The notes under the pieces are model-generated. The model saw only the letters and a list, made by a program, of their open reading frames with translations. It was not told the origin of the DNA and did no database searches. The translations under genes were made by a program, and so were the position numbers. Below are positions 27,114 to 35,269 of a DNA stretch of 57,208 nt, one piece after another. Location of the stretch: contig JABSOI010000040.1 of NCBI GenBank assembly GCA_013216015.1, positions 1 through 57,208 of the forward strand. The letters are read 5' to 3'. Each line of letters begins with the position of its first letter. Position 1 is the stretch's first letter. This DNA is from Alteromonadaceae bacterium. Its GTDB lineage: Bacteria; Pseudomonadota; Gammaproteobacteria; Enterobacterales; Alteromonadaceae.

Positions 27114-27455
27114 ATGAAAATTTTAAATTTGTTATTCTGTATTTCTATTTTGTGTTTATCTGCTTGTAGTAAAAATGAAGTATTGTTAGTTGGGATGAAC
27201 GCATCATTTATGGAACAATTTTCCAGCGTATGTGATGGAGACTCCGAATGTATTGAAATAGCAGAGATCTATGCTGACAAATGCTTCGATAATGATTTAG
27301 GTCTAAAAGCTATTGAGGCAAACAGCAAGTCAGAGCAGAAAACTATTAACAGAGAACATATTCTGAAATATCAAAATTGTTTAATGCAAGAGTCAGGCAC
27401 TGAGTATTGGTTAGACCTCGATATGGTTAGTTACATATTAAATCCAGCAGCTTAA
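27114..27455 (+). CDS. Small lipoprotein of unknown function
   Basis: 113 residues. Signal peptide with lipobox LSAC (Cys18), then a soluble part with four further Cys (VCDGDSEC, DKCFDND, QNCLMQ) that could form two disulfides. No family recognised. It stands alone downstream of the VIT pseudogene; the preceding spacer 26930-27113 holds short inverted segments (CTGTAGGTG and CTCTACAGTCTCCCTAC) but no gene. Confidence 0.65.
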   Translation: MKILNLLFCISILCLSACSKNEVLLVGMNASFMEQFSSVCDGDSECIEIAEIYADKCFDNDLGLKAIEANSKSEQKTINREHILKYQNCLMQESGTEYWLDLDMVSYILNPAA

Positions 27456-27673
27456 AAAGCTAACAAACAGCTCAAGCATGACTCGGCAAAAAAATTACGC
27501 GCCCCTAGTGCCCATCCAGAAACGGATGTCTACTGCGGACGTCCCACTAACACGAACTGTGCACCACAAGATGGTGTTATTTAAAATGACTAAACGCCTA
27601 TATCTTGTAGAGCCCATTTCGTATCATTGGATCGCCCTCGTTACGCCCTTGTTACGCCCTTGTTACCACCTCG

Positions 27674-27694
27674 TTTCTGGACGGACACTAGCTA
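27674..27694. repeat. 21-bp repeat, copy 2
   Basis: Second direct copy of TTTCTGGACGGACACTAGCTA (see 20967). It lies at the end of the PLP-enzyme gene, and 27640-27668 just before it contains three CCTTGTTACGCC-like units. Confidence 0.85.
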
Positions 27695-28857
27695 AGTGCC
27701 TGTTCAATATCTAGCAGTAAATCACCAACTCGTTCACAGCCAATACTCAAACGAATCAACCCCGCAGAAACATCATCCGTTCCCCAGCGGGCCCGACGTT
27801 CCGCCATGGTATGCATTCCTCCAAAACTAGTGGCTTCAAAAATCATCTGAGCATTTTGTAAGAACTGATCGGCATTTTCTTTTTCACCTAGATCAAAACT
27901 AATGATAAATCCAAAGTGATGCATCTGTTGGCATGCTACTTCATGAGATGGATCAGATTTCAATCCAGGATAGCGAATCATTTTAACTTTACTGTGTTTT
28001 TCTAAATACTCAGCGACTACCTGCGCATTATTAACCATACGTTCTAAACGCATATCCAAACTTGCCAGCCCCCGATGAACCAACCAGGTTTCCATAGGGC
28101 CCGGAATATTACCCGATAATTTTCGCCATAATTGCATCGCATCGAACAGATCTTCCCGTTGTGTGGCTACATGCCCAAACACAACGTCACTGTGACCATT
28201 TAAAGCTTTGGTATCTGAACACATCGAAATATCGGCACCAAGTAATAGTGGTTGCTGACCCAATGGTGTTAACGTTGTATTATCAATAGCTAATAAACAG
28301 CCTGCAGCATGAATTTTTTCAGCAAGTTCTTGTATATTGATAACATCTAATAAAGGATTGCTCGGGGTTTCAATAAAGGCCAGTTTGATCTTGGAAAAAT
28401 CTTGATTTGGAATTTCCAAAGTTGGCACCGCTAGAATAGTCACCCCAAATTTTTGTAAAAACGTTTCGGCATAAGCGCGTGTCGCATAATAGCCGTCTGA
28501 TTGAAGTAATATTGTATCGCCAGCCTCTACTAAAGCCGTCATCACGGCTGCGCCTGCTGCCATGCCGGAAGGGAATATAATGGCTTTCCCCTGTTCTAGC
28601 TCACCAAGTCCTTGTTCTAACGCATCCCAAGTAGGATTATGAAATCGTGCGTATTGATGATGATCGTTATCAACTTCACCAGATAAATGAAAAGTGCTCG
28701 CAAAAGTGGGGCCTTGCATAAATGGACTACCCTGCTGGGCCTTGTTAACGCCGGCATGCACTACCTTAGTTCCGAGCGAAGTGGCGCTTGATGATGTATT
28801 TGACGTAGTGTCCGAGTCTTGTTTTTCTAACATTGCTGTTCCAAAATTTTTACGCAT
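27688..28857 (-). CDS. PLP-dependent Cys/Met metabolism enzyme (cystathionine gamma-lyase/synthase family)
   Basis: About 389 residues. The fold-type I Cys/Met enzyme signature is clear: YARFHNPTWDALEQ, FPSGMAAGAA, IETPSNPLLDV, IDNTTLTPL and SDTKALNGHSDVVFG, with the PLP lysine in TKALNGHSD. Substrate (cystathionine, homocysteine or methionine) cannot be decided. The start is uncertain: ATGs at 28875, 28857 and 28833 are all possible, the last with TTGGA before it. A longer open frame to 29124 would run into the divergent transporter and is rejected. Ser/Thr-rich N-terminal 30 residues are not part of the conserved domain. Confidence 0.87.
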   Translation of the reverse strand: MRKNFGTAMLEKQDSDTTSNTSSSATSLGTKVVHAGVNKAQQGSPFMQGPTFASTFHLSGEVDNDHHQYARFHNPTWDALEQGLGELEQGKAIIFPSGMAAGAAVMTALVEAGDTILLQSDGYYATRAYAETFLQKFGVTILAVPTLEIPNQDFSKIKLAFIETPSNPLLDVINIQELAEKIHAAGCLLAIDNTTLTPLGQQPLLLGADISMCSDTKALNGHSDVVFGHVATQREDLFDAMQLWRKLSGNIPGPMETWLVHRGLASLDMRLERMVNNAQVVAEYLEKHSKVKMIRYPGLKSDPSHEVACQQMHHFGFIISFDLGEKENADQFLQNAQMIFEATSFGGMHTMAERRARWGTDDVSAGLIRLSIGCERVGDLLLDIEQALS

Positions 28858-28945
28858 GTTATGCTTTTCGACCATACTAGCGAAAAATAATACTATTTTA
28901 AACACTGTTATCAGATGGGGACTTTGTAATGCCTGAGAATTGCTT

Positions 28946-29893
28946 ATGAATACTGAGGGAAATAAGGAAATGAACGTCGAACAAAATTTTGATGTAGAAG
29001 AAAAACCACCTTCTGTATTATTGACTATTAGTACTTGTTGTTTTGCTTTAGTTGCATTCGCAGCCAATTCTGTTTTATGTCGGTTAGCGCTGGGCAGTTC
29101 CAGTATCGATCCGGCAAGCTTCACTGCTATTCGAATGTTATCGGGAGCTATTACCTTAGCCGTAATTATATTGTTGTTTAAGCAACCACGAAAACTCTCA
29201 ATACAGAATGTCTTCAGTATTCAACATTCAAAAGGATGGTTTGCCTCAATTATGTTATTTACTTACGCCATTTTCTTTTCTTTTGCCTATGTAAAACTAA
29301 ATACTGCCAGTGGTGCCCTTATATTATTTGCTACTGTGCAATTTTTTATGATTGGTGTTAACTTTCTAAAAGGTAATAGCTTACACCTCAAAGAATGGCT
29401 GGGTGTGATCATATCATTCTCTGGTTTCGTTTTACTGATGTTACCCAGTGCAACACAACCCTCATTAACCGGATTCGTGATGATGCTTGTCGCGGGCATT
29501 GCTTGGGCTTTCTATACCCTGGAAGGAAAAACATCTAAAAATCCTATTCTAAATACAGCCGAAAACTTTATTCGCTGTATACCCTTTGCTTTAATTTTGT
29601 TCGTCAGTACCTTTTGGATGTCAAATTTCAGTGGACAAGGCGTTTTGTATGCTATGGCTTCAGGCTCAATTGCATCTGGAATGGGCTATACCGTTTGGTA
29701 TTTCGCGTTGAGGAATTTATCAATTACTCAAGCTGCAATTTCTCAATTATCGGTTCCGTTAATTGCGGCTATAGGAGGAGTGATATTCGTTAATGAGACA
29801 ATAACCAACGAATTAGTAATATCCGGAATGTTAATCTTAGGCGGCATTGCTTTAGTGAGTTTAAAAAAGAAAAAGTCATCATCGGCCAGATAG
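28946..29893 (+). CDS. EamA-family (DMT) transporter
   Basis: About 315 residues with ten transmembrane helices in two EamA repeats; the second repeat ends with SQLSVPLIAAIGGVIFVNET, the typical EamA tail. It is likely an inner-membrane exporter of amino acids or related metabolites. Divergent from the Cys/Met PLP enzyme, with an 89-bp shared promoter gap, so a link to sulfur amino acid metabolism is possible. ATG 28946 is chosen; another at 28970 has AAGGAA too close. Confidence 0.85.
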   Translation: MNTEGNKEMNVEQNFDVEEKPPSVLLTISTCCFALVAFAANSVLCRLALGSSSIDPASFTAIRMLSGAITLAVIILLFKQPRKLSIQNVFSIQHSKGWFASIMLFTYAIFFSFAYVKLNTASGALILFATVQFFMIGVNFLKGNSLHLKEWLGVIISFSGFVLLMLPSATQPSLTGFVMMLVAGIAWAFYTLEGKTSKNPILNTAENFIRCIPFALILFVSTFWMSNFSGQGVLYAMASGSIASGMGYTVWYFALRNLSITQAAISQLSVPLIAAIGGVIFVNETITNELVISGMLILGGIALVSLKKKKSSSAR

Positions 29894-30283
29894 AACCCCT
29901 ACACATTATGTCAGCTGTTTAACAACTATCCTGACACCGGGGCTGACATCTATTTCTTGAACATCTATTTCGTAGACATCTATTTCGTAAACATAACGCT
30001 CAACTAATCGAATTTCCGTCTCCATTTAAACCCATTTCTACAGCCTTATTTATGCTCAAAATATGCTTAATCTATGCTTAAGTTATGTTTAGTTATTCTT
30101 AGTTAGAAATACTTATAACAATATCGAATATATAAACTAAAATTTATGTGTAATAGTTATATATAGTACTCATCAGCCTTCAATCAACTCAGTTATTAAA
30201 TAATTTCGTATCAAACAACGATTCGTATAAACAACTGAGTAATAAAAGCAAAATATACTATATAAAATTTCGACTGGATCATT
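29894..30283. repeat. Gene-free spacer with short direct repeats
   Basis: Contains four ACATCTATTTC units (29945-29990, two of them inside the phrase GTAGACATCTATTTCGTAAAC). The rest is AT-rich promoter-like sequence. No ORF supported. Confidence 0.5.
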
Positions 30284-30544
30284 ATGCAAAATAAATTTTT
30301 AGCAATTAACTTATTTTATAAACAAGCTAAAGTTTGGCTTCATGTAACATTAACTTATGTTTTTATTGCAGCAATTATAGCTACCCTTTTTTGTGCTTAC
30401 CTTAAAGAAGTTAATCAAACAGTAATCACTGTTCTATTAATCCTTGGTGGGTTATACGGCTCATTTAAAGCTGAAAATGTTAGAAAATCTACAGGGCTTT
30501 TACAGTACAAGAACAAACACTTGATCTCGCATGATTTTTTATAG
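30284..30544 (+). CDS. Small two-helix membrane protein
   Basis: 86 residues with two predicted membrane helices (about 20-40 and 47-62) joined by a short KEVNQ turn and a basic tail. GGAT lies 6 nt before the ATG. No family recognised. Isolated gene; no operon partners. Confidence 0.5.
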   Translation: MQNKFLAINLFYKQAKVWLHVTLTYVFIAAIIATLFCAYLKEVNQTVITVLLILGGLYGSFKAENVRKSTGLLQYKNKHLISHDFL

Positions 30545-31061
30545 TGCGCGCCCATAGTTATTGGCCTTTGTAAATTATGAGTTAATGATATTGCTTCATA
30601 AATTTTATAGATTTGACCAATATATGTCCCATTGCTTTTATGGTGGCGTTTGCAATTTTTACCACTGTTTGCATTTTAATTAGTCTGGTACCTTCTTCGG
30701 TGAATGAATAAAGCTCTTGGAGGTGCGTCCCTTATGTACCTTATAAATAAATCACTAAAATATTATTCAGTTCTTATGTTGTAAGTGTCAATTATTCACT
30801 GACATTAACTTCAACTTCGTTTGCATAGTTGAACAAAATGTTTTTCAAGGGAAATGCCAACTGACATGATGTAATAACTTTCTGTCTCACTGTGGGGCAC
30901 TTAGTGAGATGGAATTTCTTGTGCCAATGTTGTATTTGGGATTAGGTTTTTTATGGGATGTGATGAATGTTAACACAATCTAAGCAGGCGTCTGCTGGTG
31001 ATATTTTTGCATGGTTCCTGAAAAAACAAGCTCGTAATAGTCGTTAGATTGATACTCTTTA
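30545..31061. other. Spacer with coding relic
   Basis: On the minus strand around 30580-30735 an open stretch reads GTHLQELYSFTEEGTRLIKM then QTVVKIANATIKAMGHILV, ended by TAA. It has no start and no upstream extension, so it looks like a decayed gene end of unknown origin. Nothing else is supported. Confidence 0.35.
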
Positions 31062-31358
31062 TTATGCTAAGGCTCGAATTACAGCGTTAGGATTTTTAGA
31101 TAATACAGTCAGTAACACCAATGCTGGACCTCTAGGGGTTCTATCGCCTCGCTCCCAGTGACGTAATGTCCCTAAGCTAATTCCAAAATTTGATGCAAAC
31201 TCAGTTTGTGTCATATTAACATTTGAACGAATTGCTTTAACATCTATGGGATCAAATTTATGAACGGTGGCATTTTTGGTCTGGCCTTCACTATAATCAA
31301 CAGCCTCAATAAGCCCTTGTTGAATACTTTCAAAGATGCTACTCATATTATTCTCCAT
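31062..31358 (-). CDS. XRE-family antitoxin (HigA/NadS-like)
   Basis: 98 residues. The helix-turn-helix is MTQTEFASNFGISLGTLRHW at 49-68 followed by ERGDRTPRGPA, and the ending LLTVLSKNPNAVIRALA is typical of antitoxins paired with RelE-type toxins. The preferred start may be the internal ATG (MSSIFESIQQG) because GGAG lies a few bases before it. It overlaps the toxin remnant by 11 bp. As the toxin is truncated, the antitoxin may now be a solitary regulator. Confidence 0.8.
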   Translation of the reverse strand: MENNMSSIFESIQQGLIEAVDYSEGQTKNATVHKFDPIDVKAIRSNVNMTQTEFASNFGISLGTLRHWERGDRTPRGPALVLLTVLSKNPNAVIRALA

Positions 31359-31640
31359 AATTTTTTCTTAATGTTAATGTAAACTTAGCTAATATATTAC
31401 GCTCAGAATGAGACAGATTAGCCTTGTCGTTTTTGCCAAATAGGGAAAGAAGAAATAACGGCATCGATTCATTATGAAAATAGTATATCACCCTAACTCC
31501 TCCACTTTTCCCTTTACCACTTTTAGCCCACCTTAACTTTCTTATCCCACCAGTACCTTGCATCAGATCGCCTGCTTTAGGATGTTCAGCTAAATAGTTA
31601 ATTACTAGAGCAGCATCATCATCAGTGAGATGCTTATGGA
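31348..31640 (-). pseudogene. RelE/HigB-type toxin missing its N-terminus
   Basis: The frame reads HKHLTDDDAALVINYLAEHP, KAGDLMQGTGGIRKLRWAKS and GKGKSGGVRVIYYFHNE, the conserved RelE/HigB toxin core, down to the stop at 31348. The first about 20 residues of the family are absent; upstream sequence is instead a signal-peptide ORF in another frame. The ATG at 31563 would yield 71 residues without the first strand and helix, probably inactive. The cleanest reading is a deletion that fused another gene's start to the toxin. Confidence 0.75.
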
Positions 31641-31736
31641 TTTGTTTTTTATATGACCCGTAGCGGCAAATGCATTGAGTGAGAGGTTTAACAAAACAAA
31701 TACAGCTATGATTTTCTTTTGCCTGAAACGTAACAT
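31605..31736 (-). CDS. 43-residue signal-peptide ORF fused out of frame to the toxin gene
   Basis: ATG 31736 with an excellent AAGGAG nine bases upstream. It encodes MLRFRQKKIIAVFVLLNLSL, NAFA and a short tail that stops inside the toxin reading region. It looks like the intact beginning of a secreted-protein gene cut off by the same deletion that decapitated the toxin. Confidence 0.5.
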   Translation of the reverse strand: MLRFRQKKIIAVFVLLNLSLNAFAATGHIKNKSISISLMMMLL

Positions 31737-32210
31737 TTTCAGTAACTCCTTGAATAAAAATTGGTTGTTATGACAAATTAACGTACAAAAAAGGAAAACG
31801 CTCTCTTTTTTACGAACACTATCGTACGCCTTGGTAATTGATAAACATAATTACAATTGGTTATAAAATAGACGCTTTGGAAATAAGCGCATTATTGATG
31901 GCAATAGATATCCTACTCCGTTAATTTTTTTGGGAGGTCTGTTTTGTTTTTATCTTTTCATTAACCTCAATACATTTACATCAGTTCAGGGCATATCTAT
32001 AAATGAAATACCCGCTTAACTTATTATGCCAACAACCGCTTTTTAAAAGATCCAGTAGATTAATTTTTTTATATAACGATATAAATTCGGTAAAAGGTTA
32101 AATTCACGAAAAATATTCAACAAATTAAAAAAAATACTAGTTAATTTTTAAGATAATTCGCATAATAACTAATTATCAATAGTCGCCAATATAAATAAAA
32201 AGCAATAATA
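31737..32210. promoter_or_regulatory. Lrp-family gene upstream region
   Basis: 474 bp of AT-rich DNA between divergent genes. It contains dyad-like AT segments close to the Lrp-family start (for example ATAACTAATTATCAAT) that may serve autoregulation. No ORF or RNA gene is supported. Confidence 0.35.
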
Positions 32211-32678
32211 ATGAAAAAATTAGACGATATAGATTTACGTATTTTAACCCACCTTTATAAAGACGCAGATATAACCAATAAAGAACTGGCGGCGAAGATC
32301 GGCATTGCCCCTTCTACTTGTCTTGAACGTGTTAAACGTATGAAAAATAGCGGCGTGGTCAAAAATGCATTTATCGATATAGATTTTAAAAGTATTGGCG
32401 GTAATATAGAAGCTATCGCAGCCATTAGACTACAACCTTATTCAGAAGAAATAGTGAATAAACTACGTGACGATTTACTTGAATTGCCTGAAATCATCAG
32501 CCTTTATCATATGGGTGGTAGTTATGATTACTATATTCACATGTCAGTAAAAGACAGTGAGCATTTAAGACAATTTGTTTTCCAGGCAATAACCTCCCGT
32601 GATGAAGTTACTACCGTTGAAACATCGATGATATTTGAACATAGCCGTAGTGGTGTTTTACCTACGTTTTCTGAGTAA
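32211..32678 (+). CDS. Lrp/AsnC-family transcriptional regulator
   Basis: 155 residues. N-terminal HTH (LDDIDLRILTHLYKDADITN and KELAAKIGIAPSTCLERVKR) and C-terminal RAM/AsnC ligand-binding domain (about 65-140). Such proteins sense amino acids and form octamers on DNA. The gene is single; possible targets are the divergent region or remote genes. The sequence lacks anything unusual and the length is standard. Confidence 0.9.
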   Translation: MKKLDDIDLRILTHLYKDADITNKELAAKIGIAPSTCLERVKRMKNSGVVKNAFIDIDFKSIGGNIEAIAAIRLQPYSEEIVNKLRDDLLELPEIISLYHMGGSYDYYIHMSVKDSEHLRQFVFQAITSRDEVTTVETSMIFEHSRSGVLPTFSE

Positions 32679-32728
32679 TTGTTATTGCAGCCTGGTTGCT
32701 AAAGGAATACGGATCATTAACCTTTAAA

Positions 32729-33034
32729 TTAATCTGCTGCTAACATTGGTAATGGCTCTGCATCAATTTTTAAATCGCGATTTATATAAAGATCATAAGA
32801 CTTCTGAATATTCATCCAAAAACCAGCGCTGATACCTGTGCTTTTTTCAAGTTTCATCGCTAAAGGCGCTGTTACTCCAACCCTGCCATTAACGAACTTA
32901 GATAAATGAGGTCTGCCAATATGCATTAACTTTGCGGCCTCTGAAACTGTTATATTATGACGCTCAAGGATCCGTTTTTTAAAAATAATTCCAGCATGAG
33001 TAACTGGTAGCTTGTTACTTCTAATTAAAGTCAT
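32729..33034 (-). CDS. higA: HigA-family antitoxin, apparently orphan
   Basis: 101 residues from the second ATG (33034), which has AGGAGTT at correct spacing; the first ATG at 33040 is too close to it. HTH of the VapI/HigA kind (HNITVSEAAKLMHIGRPHLS then KFVNGRVGVTAPLAMKLEKS) followed by GISAGFWMNIQKSYDL, a hallmark of HigA antitoxins. No HigB toxin is next to it; the upstream co-directional ORF is not RelE-like. It may have lost its toxin or act as an addiction module relic. Confidence 0.85.
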   Translation of the reverse strand: MTLIRSNKLPVTHAGIIFKKRILERHNITVSEAAKLMHIGRPHLSKFVNGRVGVTAPLAMKLEKSTGISAGFWMNIQKSYDLYINRDLKIDAEPLPMLAAD

Positions 33035-33045
33035 AGTCATAACTC

Positions 33046-33288
33046 CTAATCATACGTGTTTAAGTTGACATCATAAGCATTGCCGCTTGAGAAATAACAA
33101 GTAACACTACCTACGGGTTCAACACTGTTAACAGTGATAGTCACAGCCCAATTATCAGGAGAATATTCATCAATCTTAAAACCACCCAGAAATTCAAAAT
33201 CCGTGGCTTGCTCTACCGCATCCATAATATTTAGTATGTCTACCACCTCATATATACCCAAACTACTTGGAAATGCAGGATTCAGCAA
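33046..33288 (-). CDS. Hypothetical protein whose start lies in a MITE
   Basis: Up to 80 residues, ending 12 bp before higA. The mature-looking part (NIMDAVEQATDFEFLGGFKI, then SPDNWAVTITVNSVEPVGSV) alternates like a beta-rich small domain. The only upstream start is a TTG inside the 266-bp repeat element, and the first 12 residues come from that element. The original gene may have been longer and been cut by the insertion. Function unknown. Confidence 0.4.
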   Translation of the reverse strand: MLNPAFPSSLGIYEVVDILNIMDAVEQATDFEFLGGFKIDEYSPDNWAVTITVNSVEPVGSVTCYFSSGNAYDVNLNTYD

Positions 33289-33518
33289 GTCGATAAACGG
33301 CTATATTCAAGGCATTAAATTTTATAAATGGTTTTTCCCTTTTGAGATTTAATAACGCAGGAGATAGCCGTTTATCGCCTTGCCCGAAGGGAGCTAAGCT
33401 AGAACACCAGTGCTGCGTTGCAACACTTTACAAGGGAACAACCATTATATGCGTGTTGCGCCTTGCTCTGATGTCCTAGCTTAGCTCTGAACCTGCATTT
33501 CCAAGTAGCTTGGGTATA
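33253..33518. mobile_element. 266-bp MITE-like element
   Basis: Terminal inverted repeats TATACCCAAACTACTTGGAA and, at the other end, TTCCAAGTAGCTTGGGTATA (one difference in this part), continuing into ATGCAGG. Inside is a perfect 14-bp inverted repeat, CGATAAACGGCTAT at 33291-33304 and ATAGCCGTTTATCG at 33364-33377. No coding potential. The TATACCC ends resemble those of the 161-bp family, suggesting the same type of transposase. A solo end sits at 44689-44710. Confidence 0.8.
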
Positions 33519-33689
33519 CATAGGAATAAGGCAATAATGTTAGATCTCCTGTGATCCACAATCCTTGTAGTACACTCGACTTAAAATTAACTATCAAACC
33601 ATTCATTCCTTCGTTGTAATGTAATTAATACTAACACAGAGGTGTAGCCTATCAAGCGACATGCTACACAAATTAATTATAAAAATATA

Positions 33690-33857
33690 TCATTTATAAA
33701 AAGACATATAAGATAACCCCACCTTATTTGAGATAAGATTCAATAAAGAGTGGGTAAAGAAACCTTCTTTCTTAGTTTTACCGTTACATTCATCAAGAAT
33801 CTTTGTATTATTTATTAACTCTATAGCCTGTTTTATCTCAGTTTTAATTGTTTCCAT
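33690..33857 (-). CDS. 55-residue ORF with good ribosome site
   Basis: ATG 33857, preceded by GAGG eight bases upstream. The peptide begins METIKTEIKQAIELINNTKI, continues LDECNGKTKKEGFFTHS and ends MSFYK. Helical, charged, one Cys. No family recognised. Divergent from the LysR-type regulator gene, so it could be its target, but this is only positional. Confidence 0.4.
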   Translation of the reverse strand: METIKTEIKQAIELINNTKILDECNGKTKKEGFFTHSLLNLISNKVGLSYMSFYK

Positions 33858-33967
33858 TATCTTTACCTCTTTCGTTGAATTGATTCAATTATCCGACGAT
33901 TTATGTTATAAAACCAACGATAGAATTTTAACTTAACTATAAGTAAAACTTATTGGCTGGTGGATTA

Positions 33968-34876
33968 ATGGATAAGAGATTAAAGTATTTGAATGCCGTT
34001 AGATGTTTTGAAAGTGCGGCTCGTCATCAAAGCTATAGTAAAGCTGCTGAAGAACAATTTGTTTCTCAAGCCGCTGTCAGTCAACAAATGCGACAATTAG
34101 AAAATGTTTTGGGGACAAAATTATTCATTCGAAATGGCCGAAAAATGCAGTTGACGCAAAGTGGTGCGACTTTATATAAAGCGACAAGTCAGGCATTTAA
34201 TACTTTACTGCAAGCATTGAATGAAATTCAAACAGAAGAATTAGCGGGTCAATTAACAGTAACTTCAACTCAATCGTTTGCTTCCCTTTGGATAATGCCC
34301 AGATTATATAAGTTTTCAATTAAACACCCGGATATAAAAATTAAAGTCCTGGGGTCTAATCAAATAGATGATTTGCAACAAAGCCATATTGATCTCGCCA
34401 TACGATTTTCTCAACAAGCTAATTTCAAAAGTAACGACGAATTAACCTATGAACCATTTGGTGAAGATTTTATTTACCCGGTTTGCTCCCCGCAAGTATA
34501 TGAACAAATGTCATTGTCTAAACCACAAGATCTATTGAAATGTTGGCTGGTAAGTTTAACCATCCCGGGCAGTTTTACCTGGCAAAGCTGGTTTGAAACA
34601 GCCAAGGTCAAAAATTACCAAAAGCATCAGCTCTGGACAGAAGTTACTTCAAGTGACTTGGCTTTAAGCGCCGTATTAAGTGGCCATGGCTGCGCATTAG
34701 CAGCAACGGCCATTTATTCACAATATGTAGATGTTGGAAAATTAATTGTTCCCTTCGACATTCCTCATTCTAAATCTTTTAAACGATTTTTGGTATATGA
34801 AACAAATTCATCAAAAAAAGCCCGGATACAATTATTCATGAATTGGCTTCGTGAAGAGATGGCTGAAAGTGAATAA
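33968..34876 (+). CDS. LysR-family regulator (GcvA-like)
   Basis: 302 residues from ATG 33968, with GGTGG upstream; a TTG 15 bp earlier is in frame. N-terminal LysR HTH (LNAVRCFESAARHQSYSKAA and EEQFVSQAAVSQQMRQLE), then a substrate-binding effector domain with the GcvA-subgroup features SFASLWIMPRL and DLAIRFSQ. It would regulate a divergent or distant gene in response to a small ligand. No clear metabolic neighbour is visible. Confidence 0.9.
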   Translation: MDKRLKYLNAVRCFESAARHQSYSKAAEEQFVSQAAVSQQMRQLENVLGTKLFIRNGRKMQLTQSGATLYKATSQAFNTLLQALNEIQTEELAGQLTVTSTQSFASLWIMPRLYKFSIKHPDIKIKVLGSNQIDDLQQSHIDLAIRFSQQANFKSNDELTYEPFGEDFIYPVCSPQVYEQMSLSKPQDLLKCWLVSLTIPGSFTWQSWFETAKVKNYQKHQLWTEVTSSDLALSAVLSGHGCALAATAIYSQYVDVGKLIVPFDIPHSKSFKRFLVYETNSSKKARIQLFMNWLREEMAESE

Positions 34877-35269
34877 AAGCCACAGTGAAATGTGGCACCG
34901 ACATACTACCAAATATTATTTTTAACGAGAGCGAACTTAGAGGCGATTGGGTTAATTTAATTTGTCCACTACAGTAAAGTCGCTCAAACCAATCACGTAT
35001 CTACTACACTAACTTTTTGTACAAGCAAATTGTCTGCTGGTTTTTGAGTGCAAAATTCTATCTTTAAGAACAAAGATATATGCCTGGAGATAATGGTAAT
35101 TTGGGATCGGAATATATAAAGTTGACGCTAATAAATATTAGCGTCAACTGATTTTATATTATGTTTTTAACCATAATGCTTAACTATAATTCTTAACATT
35201 AATTCTTAACATTAATTCTTAACATTAATTCTCAACACTAATGATTAACAAAAATAGTTAAAACAGTAT
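34877..35269. repeat. Convergent spacer with 13-bp tandem repeat
   Basis: At 35187-35238 there are four units of TAATTCTTAACAT (the last with two changes). The remainder has no supported gene. It separates the convergent LysR and ABC/M1 genes. Confidence 0.75.

Noticed and set aside
27478-27714. 78-aa open frame between the lipoprotein and the PLP gene
   Set aside because: No ribosome site, unnatural composition, and it runs into the 3' end of the PLP gene and the 21-bp repeat.
28858-29124. N-terminal extension of the PLP enzyme
   Set aside because: It would overlap the divergent EamA gene by about 180 bp and has no conserved sequence.
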